Shown here in pieces: positions 44,805 through 57,435 of a stretch of DNA of 64,000 nt (its first letter is position 1; each line of letters starts with the position of its first letter). The DNA is from Choristoneura fumiferana (Eukaryota; Arthropoda; Insecta; Lepidoptera; Tortricidae). The position numbers were made by a program, and so were the translations under genes. The notes beneath the pieces are model-generated. The model saw only the letters and a program-made list of their open reading frames with translations. It was not told where the DNA came from and searched no databases. Where the stretch lies: positions 43,615,517 through 43,679,516 of the forward strand of contig NC_133472.1 of assembly GCF_025370935.1 (NCBI RefSeq), written 5' to 3'.

Positions 44805-45495
44805 CTATTAATATTATAAATGCGAAAGTTTGTGCGTGAGTGAGAGAGTGAGTATGTTTGTTACTTTTTCACGCTGAATCGGCTGGACGGATTTGGATGA
44901 AATTTGGTAAAAAGTTAATATGTTATAGCATGTTTTAAAAAATAGGATAGGTACCTACTCTTTATCCCGATATTCCCACGGTATAGGGGTAACATCTCGA
45001 AATAACAACCGCTGGGCTTAGTCATGAAATTTGGTACGTAGGTAGCTGGATGTCTGGAATAACACATAAGCTCATTTTTATCCCGATATTCTCACGGGAT
45101 AGGGATAAAATCTTGAAATTTCAAGAGTTGGATTTAGAGTAGGTAATTAAATTTTGGAGAGTACTCATAACACAACCTCAATGAAGACCACGATCACAAT
45201 TTTGGATATTCACGGGGGAACATTGTAAAATTCTGGAATTTCAATTGTAACTACCTGTGCCCTTAGTGTAAGTTTTCGGTTACAAAATACGTCTCGATCG
45301 CGTTCGCGTAAGATCTCAATTTGTATGGAAACACGAACAGCGCCTCTAGCGGAACGTTTGCGATGTTCGTGTTTCCATACAAATTGAGATTTTACGCGAA
45401 CGCGATCGAGACGTATTTTGTAACCGAAAACTTACACTAGGGGTACTGATCGAATAGTTTACGCGTGCGAAGCCTCGGGTAAACTCTAGTATAAG
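44805..45495. repeat. Dispersed repeat attataaatgcgaaag, interrupted by a hairpin
   Basis: Begins attaatattataaatgcgaa, contains ttactttttcacgctgaatc and atcccgatattcccacgg, and ends gtgcgaagcctcgggtaaac near ctag. It carries the foldback at 45266-45437 inside it. Related partial copies: 49975-50146, 54960-55110 and 56235-56580. The short hairpin next to CTAG at the end suggests a Helitron-like element, but I am not sure. Confidence 0.5.
45266..45437. mobile_element. Near-perfect 78-bp-arm foldback
   Basis: Left arm gtgtaagttttcggttacaa and right arm ttgtaaccgaaaacttacac are continuous inverted repeats of about 78 bp with one or two mismatches, around a loop of about 16-20 bp. The near identity of the arms indicates a recent event. 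It interrupts the repeat at 44805-45495. Confidence 0.85.
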
Positions 45496-45508
45496 CATCG
45501 CAGTCTAA

Positions 45509-45712
45509 AGCAGCGTTTCCACCAATGTGCGAGGGTGTGATGTGTTTTCATTGACCAATAGAAACGCTTCATTTACAGATCTTTGCACAGCACATCTCTG
45601 GTGGAAACAGCTGAGCGGAGCGAGGCCAGGTATATGGAGCGTTTCTATTGGTTAACGAAAAACATGTTCCTCGCCACACATCCTCGCACATCTCTGGTGG
45701 AAACACTGCTTA
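45509..45712. mobile_element. MITE gcgtttccacca family
   Basis: agcagcgtttccaccaatgt at the left and acatctctggtggaaacact at the right are inverted, with gagcgtttctattggttaac inside mirroring gaccaatagaaacgcttc. It is about 200 bp and non-coding. Confidence 0.65.
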
Positions 45713-46923
45713 ATGGTCCTACGACCTTTTAACCCTATGCTTAGGTGCCGTCGTATCGCCTAACGTCGTTTGTCCTAATATAAATGTTGGTCCTATGGAT
45801 CGATTGTCCTAATGAGACTGAAAATATTTGAGAACACCTCATGCGTTGGTTACTTAGAATGGGTTAGGTTAGATTTATTTTATAAAATTCCTGAAAAGTA
45901 GTTGGTTTCAGTATAATTAATAATTAGGGCAATCGACAATAGAATGAACATTACATTAGGGGAAACAATCATTCGGCGAAACGGTATAGACACATGCTAG
46001 GCTGTTTCCAACAAAATACGATGGCAAAACATTATTCAATACATTGCTTAGTTACCGTCATACAATACAATACAATACAATACAATAACTCTTTATTGCA
46101 CATCAACACATAGTAAGCAGTACAGAAAACAGGTATATGGAGATTTACCAAGGTAAGCATATGCGGCCGACCATTTAAAATTGAACTTATAAACTCGAGG
46201 GTGCAATTTAGAATCCCAGTTTCAATTCTCAAGTGGGAACTAAATGCAGTTTTACAAGCAAATAAAAAGGTCGCCGACCTTCACAGAAATAGATAACTGA
46301 AATGTGGAAGACACATTAATGACAAAAGCTGATAATTTATGGGTCGAAACTGAGACAAAATCAACAGGAAAAGCTTTCTGGGGTATAAAAAGACAATTGG
46401 TAATCGCTAGAACCCGGCATCAAACGAACGATTCTTTCGCCGAATTTTTTTCCCCCGAACAATTAATTTCCCAACTGTTCCATTGGACGAACGATTTTTT
46501 TTACTGTATTTATTTCAGGATTGGTATCAAAGCTAACGTTACGTAATGCCGCTCAAAAATAGAACTAAGCTAATTTTACACTTAACAGAGTTTATAAAGG
46601 TTTGAAAATCAAGATTATAAGAGCAAGACATACTTGCATGTGACGTCACATGTAAGTAGTGCCATACTATTTACATAGAGAAAAAGTGTTTTAGAAAGAA
46701 ACAGATAAATGTCGATTTAAAACAAAAAAAAACAATTTTCAACGTAATTAACTTTTCTCCACGCTAAACATTGATGTATACCTAAATTGCTGGTAAATTC
46801 AGGAGATGTCAAATGTCATATTTGCAAAGTACCTACGCTTGTTTAGTCAACAAAACTCGTTGGTTCTACCTCGCAATGTATGCAACTTGTACATTTAGTT
46901 TAGTTTTTGCCAGTCTGACTGGG

Positions 46924-47708
46924 CTAGGGTTGCCGTACGTCAGGATTTATACGGACCAGTCCGGATTATTGACCCTTTGTCAGGATTGCGGCCGGTCTTA
47001 CCAAGTGCCCGGATTTTTAGAAATGAACTCATCATCATCATCCCAGCCTATATACGTCCCACTGCTGGGCACAGGCCTCCTCTCAGAACAAGAGGGCTTG
47101 GGCTATAGTTCCCACGCGGGCCCAGTGCGGATTGGGAACTTCACACGCACCATTGAATTGCTTCGCAGGTTTGTGCAGGTTTCCTCACGATGTTTTCCTT
47201 CACCGCAAAGCTCGTGGTAAATTTCAAATGTAATTCCGCGCATGAATTTGGAAAAACTCGGAGGTGCGAGCCGGGGTTTGAACCCACGACCCTCTGTTTG
47301 AGAGGCGATAGGTCAAACCACTAGGCCACCACGGCTTTTTTTTTTTTTTTTTTTTTATTTATTTTTTAAAGTAATGAACTCATTGAAAGAATAATTAAGT
47401 ATTTGTTTTTATGATTAATTACTCCGTTTGCTGAATTATTTGCTAACTAGTTACAAACTCATTTTGGTTTTTGGTTTCAATTATCAATCAAAGGGTGAAG
47501 GCTAAAAAGTTGCACACCTTAACGCAAGTAGTTAGAATTAATATTATTATTTTCTAATAATTTTCGTGTCACAATTGAAGTGTCGTAGCGCAGCGCCGCG
47601 CCGGCACGTCATTCTACCTACGTCAAATATCTGTTACTAAAAATGACAGGACTTTTACGGTGATGTCAAGATTTTTTTCAGGACGTTTCATTTTTTCATA
47701 TGGCAACC
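46924..47708. mobile_element. MITE split by a nested SINE
   Basis: agggttgccgtacgtcagga at the left and catatggcaaccct at the right are the ends of a foldback-type element. The SINE at 47033-47372 sits inside it with its own 11-bp target duplication, so the MITE is older than the SINE. Confidence 0.6.
47033..47372 (-). mobile_element. Full-length tRNA-headed SINE with 11-bp target duplication
   Basis: aatgaactcat flanks the insert at 47022-47032 and 47373-47383. Reading the minus strand there is first a run of A, then the head (gccgtggtggcctagtgg, box B gggttcaaacccc), the body, and the tail cagtgggacgtatataggct then (gat)n. The long A run lies on the 5' side of the head, not at the 3' end. 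Confidence 0.8.
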
Positions 47709-48877
47709 CTAAACTACACATAGGCACACAGTATTATAGGTACTCGTAGAGATACACATGTACTATTGTAAAGCGAGGCGTCGAGTCTAGTGTAATGCAT
47801 AGCTTGAAATCGACACTAGCCTTTGTTTCTTAAGTCTAAGTGCACGGAGTCAAAAGACTGCTTTAATACCATGCTTGCTGATATCAATGTCATCTACATC
47901 ACAAAGAACTTAGTGTTAGAAGTCCCTTCAAAAGATCCATTCTTTAAGAGGGTTATGGCTTTTGACATTAGGTACATTCGGACTTCCAATTCGATGAAAC
48001 GGATAGTGGTTTGGCCGGATAGCGGATACCGGATATTCGGCGGGGCCGTTGGCCGGATAGCCGGATATCCGACCGCCGGATATTCGGCCTAGTTTTACGT
48101 ACAATTAAATTAAGCTAATTCGAACATGTGCATGACACATCGTGCAGGTTGCAACTTGTGGAGTATAATTAATTAACTTAGGGGCTGTTTCACCACCCAT
48201 TGATTAATTTTAACTGACGGATTAAATGTGATGTCGTTTCTGTTTGTTTAGTTTGAATGGACGCGAGACGGTACCTAAACTTGGAAGATTCCGTATAAAA
48301 TACGAAATCCTTAGAAAAGTATTACTTATTTTTTCGTAATGGCTACGGAACCCTATTTTGGGCGTGTCCGACACGCTCTTGGCCATTTTTTTAGTATCAT
48401 TTTTATTGTTAATACCAATTTGATACTTTGTCGATCAGTAAACAGATGAAAATACATTTTGTTCCGATTCCCAATAATACTTCTACTGAAATTTGTGAGA
48501 TATATAATAACGTACCTTTGGGTTAAAATATTAAGTACTAGGTAATATCACAAATTCGAAAGCTTTGTCTTACTACAGAGACAGTTCCTACTCTTTCGCG
48601 CAAAACTGGAACTAGTTTGCCTAAAGTTTGGAATTTAGATAGCTGATATTTGGAATATCATATAGGCTACTTTCTATTTCAGTATTACAACGGAATAAGG
48701 ATGTGTGAAATCCCTTAAGCTCAACTGCTAATTCTGCAGACAGTAAATTTTGCACGTTCTTCTTCATTCAAAGTAAATGAATATCAAGTAATTTTTATTG
48801 ATTCCAATGGGATTATAGTTAAATTTCAGAGTTCAAATTTATACAACAAACGTGGGAAGTTGCGAATAACTACTACT

Positions 48878-49113
48878 TACTTCGTTTTTTTAGCATTAGA
48901 AAGAAATAAGGTAAGCGATCTTGTAAATGAATGATCTTGCCGTGTCGATCTTTTTATTGAAAAATAAGTCACAGCAAATAATGTAATAATTAGCAAGGAC
49001 ATGTGATCATTTTTTACATGTTTTTGGCATCATAAGTAATAGTTTAAAAAGTTTTTCAATAAAAAGAATCGTCAAGATGGTTACCCTTTTCCTAGTGCTA
49101 AAAAAACGAAGTA
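48878..49113. mobile_element. MITE tacttcgttttttta
   Basis: tacttcgtttttttagcatt at the left is mirrored by gtgctaaaaaaacgaagta at the right; inside, tttttattgaaaaa and tttttcaataaaaa are also mirrored. It is about 236 bp with terminal TA. Confidence 0.65.
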
Positions 49114-49703
49114 TAAGGCTAAAATATCGGCTAAGGCTATAATATTATATACATTTAAGATTCTGTGCCGCAGTGGGACGTATATATATAGGCTGGAATG
49201 ATGGTGAAATCAAAGATGGTCAATGCGTGTTATGAAGGAAAATCAATTCATTTAACTTTTATTATTTTATAAATCATATTAACTCTGAGAAGAGACCAGG
49301 CTACTACGAAACTCGAAACTCGAAGTTCGTGTCGTGCGGTCCCTCTCGCTCTCGTACTAAATAGTATGTGTCAGAGGGCAATAACCTGACCAGCGAAAAG
49401 TTGGAAAACCACCGACTTTGTCACTTCAAAGTTCTATACCTCAACGGCTGAACCGATTTTGATGAAACAAGTCTAAGAACCATCGCTAGAAAACCGCAAA
49501 TAAAAAAACCGCATTCAAATCGGTCCACCCGTTTAACTACGGTGCCACAGACAGACACATAGCGGTCAAACTTACAACACCCCTCTTTTTGCGTCGGGGG
49601 TTAAAATATATTCATGCGAATATGTACGTATGCGTTGGACATTCCGTTTAACACGTCTGACATGTAACTAATCCTTCCTATTACGGTCATGGCACGTACG
49701 GTG

Positions 49704-49850
49704 TAAAGCCGAGTTTAGACTTGCAAGAAATATAGTGCAAGTTGCATTACATTGCGAGGCCGTAAAGCCAACGAGTTTGTAGTGGTCAATCGAACGCTGC
49801 AATGTAATGTAACTTGCACTATATTTCTTGCAAGTCTAAACTCGGCTTTA
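49704..49850. mobile_element. Foldback MITE with ~52-bp arms
   Basis: taaagccgagtttagacttg at the left and caagtctaaactcggcttta at the right are perfect inverted repeats that extend inward through gcaagaaatatagtgcaagt. It is 147 bp overall. Confidence 0.8.
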
Positions 49851-51677
49851 TAAGTAAGGACAGTAATATATTATATTCGCTATGATTAGTTCACAGATGA
49901 ATAACATACTAATGTATATTATAATTTTGTACAAACGCATGAAATACAAAACTGATGCAAACGGTCCATCCATCCATACTAATATTATAAATGCGAAAGT
50001 GTATGTTTGTCCGTCTTTCACGTCGAAACGGGGCGACGGATCGACGCGATTTTCGGCATAGAGATATATTATGGGCCAGAGAGTGAGATAGGCTACTTTT
50101 TATCCCGGAAAATGCACAGTTCCCGAGGGAACCTAGCCCTAGTTCAATCATAAATACTATTTAAATTGTTTCTAGAGACTACGTTTGCTTTCTATACCTT
50201 GGAAATTTTGTATGTGACACTCGCTAGAACTCTGTCACAGGGAGATTTGCTGCCTTTATCAAGTTTTATAGGGTTCCGTACCCAAAGGGTAAAAACGGGA
50301 CCTATTACTAAGATTCCACTGTTCGTCTCTCTGTCTGTCACCAGGCTGTATCTCACGAACCGTGATAGCTAGACAGTTAAAATTTTCACAGATGATGTAT
50401 TTCTATTGCCGATATAACAACAAATACTAAAACGGCCAAGTGCAAGTCGGTCCCGCGCACGAAGGTTTCCGTACCATTATCTATACAACATTAGACATTA
50501 GCAAAAAAACGGGAAAAAAACAATTTTGTTGTACGGGAGTCCCTTTTAAATATTTATTTTTTATTTAAGTTATTATACAACCAAAGATTCCGTGAATATT
50601 TCAAGCGTCTACCTGTTGCCGTTATTAATATCAAGCAAAAAAACGGCAAAACAATCACGTTTGTTGTATGGGAGCCCCCCTTAAATATTTATTTTATTCT
50701 GTTTTTAGTATTTTGTTGTTATAGCGGCCACAGTAAATCTGTGAAAATTTCAAGTGTCTAACTATTACGGCTCAAGAGATAGAGCCCTGTGACAGACGGA
50801 CGGTCAGACAGACAGCGGAGTCTCAGTAATAGGTTTCTTGGCACCCTGTGGGTACGGAACCCTAAAAAATAAAACAAACCTTCAAGAGCGAAAACTCGCA
50901 CACGAAGAGCTATGTACAGTCGAGGAATCTAAATCTCTTACTAGGAACAGGAACCTTCAGTAATTTAATTAAAGGATATTATAGTCCCCTCTGACAAGTA
51001 TCAACACATCAACACCTACCTTAATATTAATACAAGCTTAATACAGTTTTGACTTTGACTGATTGAGTTGGTAGAACCCTGTCATAGCCAGCATTTACCA
51101 CACTTATCAGAAACGTCTTTATAAGGAAACACACAAACTTGTCAAGGTATAGTTTTGCATACGATAGGCTCATTCCGTTATTTAATCCAATCACAAACGA
51201 CAAAGTTGCCAAACGGACCCGAGGGTCCAATCCGAAATTGTAAAATCGAAATTCGTATAGCACCGTCCCACTCGCTCTCTTATTATATCAGTCCAAGTGT
51301 CTCGATTAAAAACGGAACGTTCAGAGTGAACTTCGATTTTCCACACGAACTACGATTTTCGAATTTCGTAGCAGCCCTGCTGACGATTTTACAGCCAACT
51401 GTGTCACAATTTTGTGATGGGTCTTAAACCCTCATCAAAGTATCAACTAGTGAACATTTATTGAGCGTTACTTTATCCACTTTTTAATAGTATTTTATAC
51501 AGTATTTTATAGTATTTTATACAGTTTTCACACACTACAAGACCGCAGAACCTTACGTAAACAACAGCAACAACACTACATCTACACATCACCGCATCCC
51601 AATGAACGTACGGCCGGCGCAGCACCCAAACAACTCCGTATAACTCCTGAAGTAGGATGACTATGTAGAGCAGGTAC

Positions 51678-51742
51678 CTGGTGTATATAGAGGAGCCCCT
51701 CACCACCCTGCCCGCGTCACCCTTGCAACAGTTGCTACCCAT
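51678..51742 (-). CDS. Possible alternative first exon (MGSNCC start)
   Basis: In a GC-rich island of the first intron, the minus strand has an ATG (51742-51740) that starts MGSNCCKGDAGRVVRGSSIY and ends ACCAG|GTACCTG, a good donor. The exon ends in phase 2, exactly what exon 2 at 37639 needs (AG + G = Arg). The Gly at position 2 followed by Ser and two Cys looks like an N-myristoylation/palmitoylation signal. The same frame is open upstream to another ATG at 51835, so the start is not certain. It could instead be the first exon of a separate transcript, or chance. Confidence 0.3.
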
Positions 51743-52248
51743 TGCGCGTACGCATCGTAACGCGCTCTCGGCTGGCGTGAGACTGAGTTTATTTTTAAGA
51801 GACGCGAGCGCCTCGATCATGCAATGCCAACGCAATTATAAATAATACAACGTAGAAAGATGGTTTTGAAATTAAAGTGCGGGCGTGGGAATTTGAATTT
51901 ATAAATATCTTAGGGCAACATTCAACATTGATCTAGTAGTATAGTAAACTAAGCTAACAACAAAACTTTGGAGAACCTCCGACTTTGTCGCTTCAAAGTT
52001 CAATATAACAAAAACAACTAAACCGATTTTGAAAACATGTATAAGAACTATCGGTAAAAAACCTGTATCAAAAAAAACCGCATTCAAATCGGTGCACCCG
52101 TTTAATTTAAGAGCTACGGTGCCACAGACAGACAGACACAGACACACATATAAGTATAACACCCCTCTTTTTGCGTCGAAGGGTTAAAAACTATGCTCAA
52201 TCAGAGTGGACCCGTATCTCAAATTGAGCACAAATTTTCATCTCTATC

Positions 52249-52615
52249 GAGTGGCGTAGAGTAGTGGGTGCGGGAGGGGAGGGGAGCGGTCCGCCCCGGG
52301 CGGCAATTTTGAGTGGGCGACAAAATTCCATAGTAAATAATACTGAAAGATAATAAAATTCGCACCTACATTTCGGACCGTTTAAAATGAGTACGAAATT
52401 TTCCATTACTTATACCTATTCTGTGCTATTATGTACTATGTACTATTATTCTGTGCTTATACTGTGAAATCGGGGAATCCCCTTTCTATAATTGAATGGT
52501 ACAGTAATGTATCTTGTATAGGTATTTGCTATGGTAAATGGTGGTTTTTTTAAAACCTAAACAAGAGGGCGGCCAAATTTTCTTCCGCCCGGGCGGCTGT
52601 TCCCACGCTACGCTG
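52249..52615. mobile_element. hAT-like MITE with 8-bp target duplication
   Basis: tctctatc flanks the element at 52241-52248 and 52616-52623. The ends gagtggcgtag and ctacgctg are short inverted repeats related to CAGTGGCGTAGC, the usual hAT end. It contains two gcccgggcggc blocks in inverted positions. Confidence 0.7.
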
Positions 52616-53075
52616 TCTCTATCGAATGTTATTTTTGAGCTTCAAAGTTATTTATTTATTAATTTCATTGTAAAGTCATGTACATATTATGAGTTTTCAT
52701 GATCATCATCATCATCATCATCATCGGACTATCTTAGTCTACTGCTGGGCACAGCCCTCTCCAATTGCACGCCACTGAGCACCAGAGAGAACCGTTTTAA
52801 TCAAAACTACGTTTGCGTACGAAATTTCAAGTCGATGCCATTAACCGTTGAAGAGTTCCGTCCTGCGGAGACGATCCTGGCCGGAATACCAGAATGTCAC
52901 TACTGGATTAATATACTTAGTTATTGTGATTGAACTTACATAAGCATGCGAAATTTTAGGTCAATTTGGAAGTGGGTCAAAGTTATTTAATAGGTACCTA
53001 AATACAAACAAACAATATTGTCTATATTTGTAGAAGAATTTTTTGTCTTGTAGGTAGGTGTATAATTTTATATAT

Positions 53076-53321
53076 GAAGGGTCCACGGAAAGAACATGCC
53101 TAATCACCTTGTTTTAAAATTGAGATTTTAATCTCAAAATGTAGAGCTCAAGTACTATGACTTACCATTGAATTAAATAGTCTGAAAACAATAAAAAATC
53201 TATTTTTTGATCTTTTAAATAAATGGTAACCATAGTAATTGTTCGTGATGACTAACTTTCAAACCGCTATAACTCAAAAAGTTGCTTAGGTGACTAGACA
53301 CGTTCTTTCCGTGGACCCTTC
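53076..53321. mobile_element. MITE gggtccacggaaag
   Basis: gaagggtccacggaaagaac at the left and gttctttccgtggacccttc at the right are inverted repeats. A second copy lies in the opposite orientation at 61096-61343, sharing the interior ggtaaccatagtaattgttc. The inner part also pairs (gagattttaatctca). Confidence 0.8.
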
Positions 53322-54146
53322 ATATACTCGTATTGTATGTCACACTTCGGGTTTCTTAGACTCATGTTGGTAATTCCTCATTTACCGCCCTTAAGACACA
53401 ATGTGCTAAAAACAACCTCCAGCTGTGCCTCCAGCAATCATGTTGTTGCGGGGTTGCGGCTGCGCAAAACACAATTAGTTCGCGGCACAATTAGTTCGCT
53501 CGTTCGCTACTAGATGGCAGTGTTAGAGATCACAACACATGGCGCTCGCGTCACGCGCCGTGGCCACTAGATGTCGCTAGTAGCGGTGGGATAAGTTTAT
53601 TTTTGGTAAAAGGTGCCTTGGATGATGTCATACTAAATTAGTTTTGGCCCACCAACAATTAGAAAGCGTTTAAAATCGGATAAAATAGTTTCTGATAGTG
53701 AAAACACGTCGTAGACGTGTGAAATTCACACGTTCACGTGTGCTTTGGCTTTGAATTTCATTCAAACTTATTTTGTGTGAGTCATATATGTCAGCCACGT
53801 GCGTCAGTACTTTTGCCTCTTCGCGCTTTGGTCGCTCCTTCAGCATGGGGGCAGTGACTGCTGAAAAGGCAGCTCTTAAAAAGGCCAAAAAATACAAGGT
53901 GCTCGCAAACTATTTGTTTCTGCCGATGTCGCTGGAGACGACCGCTTGTCGGGGCTCAGAGGCAAAACATGTTTTTAATAAAGTGGGACGCCGTCTTCGT
54001 GAGGGATCTTGACCCGTTCTCTAGGTCGTTTCTGTGGTGCAAGGGATAACTCATCAACGCTGCAACGCTTCGCGGTTCGACGGTGCAATGCGGCATGTGT
54101 CGGGCACCTTTGAGCCTGGTATGACGCGGGGCGATTTATTTGACAG

Positions 54147-54362
54147 CAGTGGCGTAGCTACCAAGGGGCTAGGCGGGGCAGTGCCCCGGGGCCCTCAAGC
54201 TCAGGGGGGCCTCGAAATTCTGGTTTATAGCTGATGATAAAGTTGCTTAGCATTTTTTAATTATATATAATGATTTTACTTCAAAAAACCTTACCAGTTT
54301 TGATAGCAGTGGGCCCCATTTTTTTTTGCCCCAGGGCCCTAGGTTACCTAGCTACGCCACTG
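54147..54362. mobile_element. hAT MITE with 8-bp target duplication
   Basis: tttgacag is present at 54139-54146 and 54363-54370. The ends are cagtggcgtagctacc and ggttacctagctacgccactg-like inverted repeats. The interior is GC-rich at the left and AT-rich at the right. Length 216 bp. This is a textbook non-autonomous hAT element. Confidence 0.85.
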
Positions 54363-54459
54363 TTTGACAGACTGTAGTTTGAACTTAACTGCCGTTTTTA
54401 TTATTAACATTGAAGTTAATAAATAGATAGGTATTATTTAAATTACTATTACCATCCCA

Positions 54460-54714
54460 GCGCATATACGCGTCCCACTGCTGGGCACAGGCCTCCTCTG
54501 TGAACAAGAGGGCTTGGGCCATAGTTCCCACGCGGGCCCAGTGCAGATTGGGAACTTCACACGCACCATTGAATTGCAGGTTTGTGCAGGTGTCCTCACG
54601 ATGTTTTCCTTCACCGCAAAGCTCGTGGTAAAACTCAGAGGTGCGAGCCGGGGTTTGAACCCACGACCCGCTGCTTGAGAGGCGATAGGTCAAACCACTA
54701 GGCCACCACGGCTT
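54460..54714 (-). mobile_element. SINE copy with internal deletions
   Basis: The tail cgtcccactgctgggcacag at the left and the head with aaccactaggccaccacgg at the right match the SINE at 36486. It lacks the stretch between ctcgtggtaa and aactcagaggtg found in other copies. Confidence 0.75.
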
Positions 54715-54743
54715 CCCTTTCACAGCTTCACATTTTTTGTCAT

Positions 54744-54892
54744 TTAGGGGCTGTTCCACCATCCATTGTTTAGTGTTAACTGGCGGTTAGGTGTGATGCC
54801 GTCTCTATTTGTTTTGTTCGAATAGACGGAGACGGCATCACATTTAACCGTCAGCTAACACTAATCAATGGATGGTGAAACAGCCCCTTAAA
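54744..54892. mobile_element. MITE aggggctgtttcacc
   Basis: ggggctgttccaccatccat at the left and atggatggtgaaacagcccc at the right are inverted repeats of about 45 bp with a small loop around gttcgaatagacgg. Half-copies lie at 37746-37900 and 48180-48262. Confidence 0.8.
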
Positions 54893-55602
54893 CTACTATT
54901 ATAGATATCAGAGATATCAGGCGTTACTATGTGGAGTCCTTATCAATGAATACCTACTTGTTTATAAACGACTAACGTTTACCCGCGGCTTCGCACGCGT
55001 AAGCTATTTGAGCAGGTAGTTGCAAGAAATTCCGGGATTTTACAATATTCCCCTGAAAATTCCCAAAATTTATACCTATCGTGGTCTTCATTGAGGTTGT
55101 GTTAAGAACAACTGTACAAACTTTGCTGTACATTGCTGGCAATTATAGTTTTGTTAGAAAGTTGACAAAGACAGCAATTTTAGTTTATTAATTAAATTAA
55201 TGACATGGTTAAGTTACAGAAATACGTTACTTTAACCTCCCTTAAAGAAAGCCTGGCTGCCGGTGACACACTGTATAATTATTAGAAGTAGGTATACCTA
55301 GTGCCATTCACGAAGAGATTAATGACATTGTAATAAGAACCACGGCACGCGTCATCGTGAATGACTCTACCTATAATGTGCTAAATAGTGACGAACTGTC
55401 GTATATCGTATGTTTTGACACTACCCAGCCGTTCTGCACAAGGCCGTCATTGTTAGCAGATGACGCCTTTCTATCTTTGGTCTGTATCTTGTAAACATGT
55501 CTTTTCACCCGACCGCCAGAAAGAGGGTTATGTTTTTTAACCGCCGACGCAAAAATAAGGGTGCTATCAATTTAGACGCCATTGTCTGTCTGTGGAATAC
55601 TA

Positions 55603-55850
55603 AATAATTTATTGAATCAGGCGTTACTTTGCGGAGGTCCATATCAATGAACTAAATCAATTACTTTTCTCATCCGTGACCTTATGATAGCTAACGTTTA
55701 TGCAAGAAATGTATTTTCATGCAGGTCCTCCACCTCCACACTGTAAGAACACACACACCACACAAACTCATCTATCACCCACAACCACAATACACTGACG
55801 CGTTTCGAACTCAACCAGAGCTCATCTTCTAATTTTTTTGTTGCTCTGCT
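55603..55850. repeat. Second copy of the 13170 outer repeat
   Basis: attgaatcaggcgttacttt through cgtttcgaactcaaccagag. This copy lacks the inner retroelement, so it gives the empty-site form of the 13170-13800 composite. Confidence 0.6.
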
Positions 55851-56025
55851 CTGTGGTTGTTTACGTCGACAAATTAATGCAAGCGAGTGTTCGATGTTCC
55901 TACAAGAGAATGTTCAAGTTTATTAAAACCTTTTAACAGAGGCGCTGGAAGCTTACAAAATATACAAAAAGAATGGCCCAATTTAATGAAAAATATATTA
56001 TTATCGATAATTTTTGCATTTAAAG

Positions 56026-56070
56026 AAAGAAAGAAAGAAAAGAAAAAAACATTTATTGCCACAAAACACA
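56026..56070. repeat. Purine-rich run
   Basis: aagaaagaaagaaaagaaaa, a simple GAAA-type repeat. A smaller one lies at about 37296-37320. No associated element is seen. Confidence 0.6.
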
Positions 56071-57435
56071 TTAAATAAGATTTCACACACATACATTTAC
56101 ACGTACATTTTTAAGAATTTTGTTTTCGCCAATCAGCTGTTTGTGTTGTTGATGTCGTCGTATGCGCATTTCGCCACCAACGAGGTGTATGATTTGTAAT
56201 TGATCGATATCGATCATAATTAGTGTTATTACTTAGCTACTAGTGTTTACCCGGGGTTTTGCACACGTAAATCCTTAGATCCAGCAGCTGAATTGAAATT
56301 TCGGGATTTAAAAAAAACCCGTGGGTATTCCAAAAAATTAAATCGTGGTTTTCATTGACGTTACATTAAAAACAATCATGCCAAATTTCATGACTCTAAG
56401 CCCAGCGGTTGTTTCGAGATTTTATCGCTATCTCGTGGGAATATCGGAATAAAAAGTAGCCTATGTTTTACTCCACATGTCCAGCTCTACATACCAAATC
56501 TCATCCAAATCCATTCAGACGTTTTAGCGTGAAGGAGTAACAAACAAACTCACAAATTTTCGCATTTATAATATACTCGAACTGTAGGATAGGATAGGAT
56601 AAGTAGGATTGGAAAAATGCACGATCGACGACAGCGCCACAAAGCGGTGGCAACTATGGACATTATTGAGCATATGATATGATGTTACAACTGTCAAGTG
56701 AGAAGTAATAATGTTTATCTACACCCATATAGTAAATCCTCAATAATGCGTTCAAAAACCATAGGTAATGACCAGCATTATGACATTGGATTCTATTATG
56801 AACACGGCTGAATCGTAATGGTCATTACCATACTGAAATCTGTATTGTAATGAGATTTCATACATCATTACAGCACGGGGGGGGGGCCGCGACCACGTGC
56901 AGCAGCAGGTCGTCGCGGGCGCAGCTCGTGGGGCAGACATACCTACCTAGTTCTCGTTAATGCAGGTCATTCTCAATGGTTCTTGAACACTGATAGAGGA
57001 TTTAATACATGGATATAGATAAAATATTGTATGCAACTGTACGTAATTAGGCCTTAAAACACTCATGTGATCCTACTCGTGTTTTAAGGTCCCCTATTAC
57101 GATACAGTTGCATAAAATACTATAATTAAATCTCATTATTATTATAATAATTATTAAACCGGGTGTGGCCTGTAATATGAGCAAATAAAACATAGATCAT
57201 ACTTGTCAAACTGAACAACATTAGTTCAGCGACTTAAAAATAATAGTTTTTAAAATTTTATTACACTTTTAAGTTTATTCGAAGAAGCAATGTAAAGCAA
57301 AATGCTTGTTGTTTGTAGCGTGACAGGCCACGTCAGTTGTGTTCTAGGATGGCGTACATTGATAGCAGTATTCAATTTGTATGAAAAAAGGAAAATTCAA
57401 AACACCATTATTTTTAAAAGTTGCTGAACTGTTGT

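Noticed and set aside
46813..47220. 135-codon plus-strand reading frame
   Set aside because: Its second half runs through the SINE at 47033-47372 and its first half through the MITE. There is no codon bias or domain.
52700..52725. (tca)n microsatellite as a functional site
   Set aside because: It is a simple repeat that often marks degraded SINE tails in this window. Nothing points to a function.
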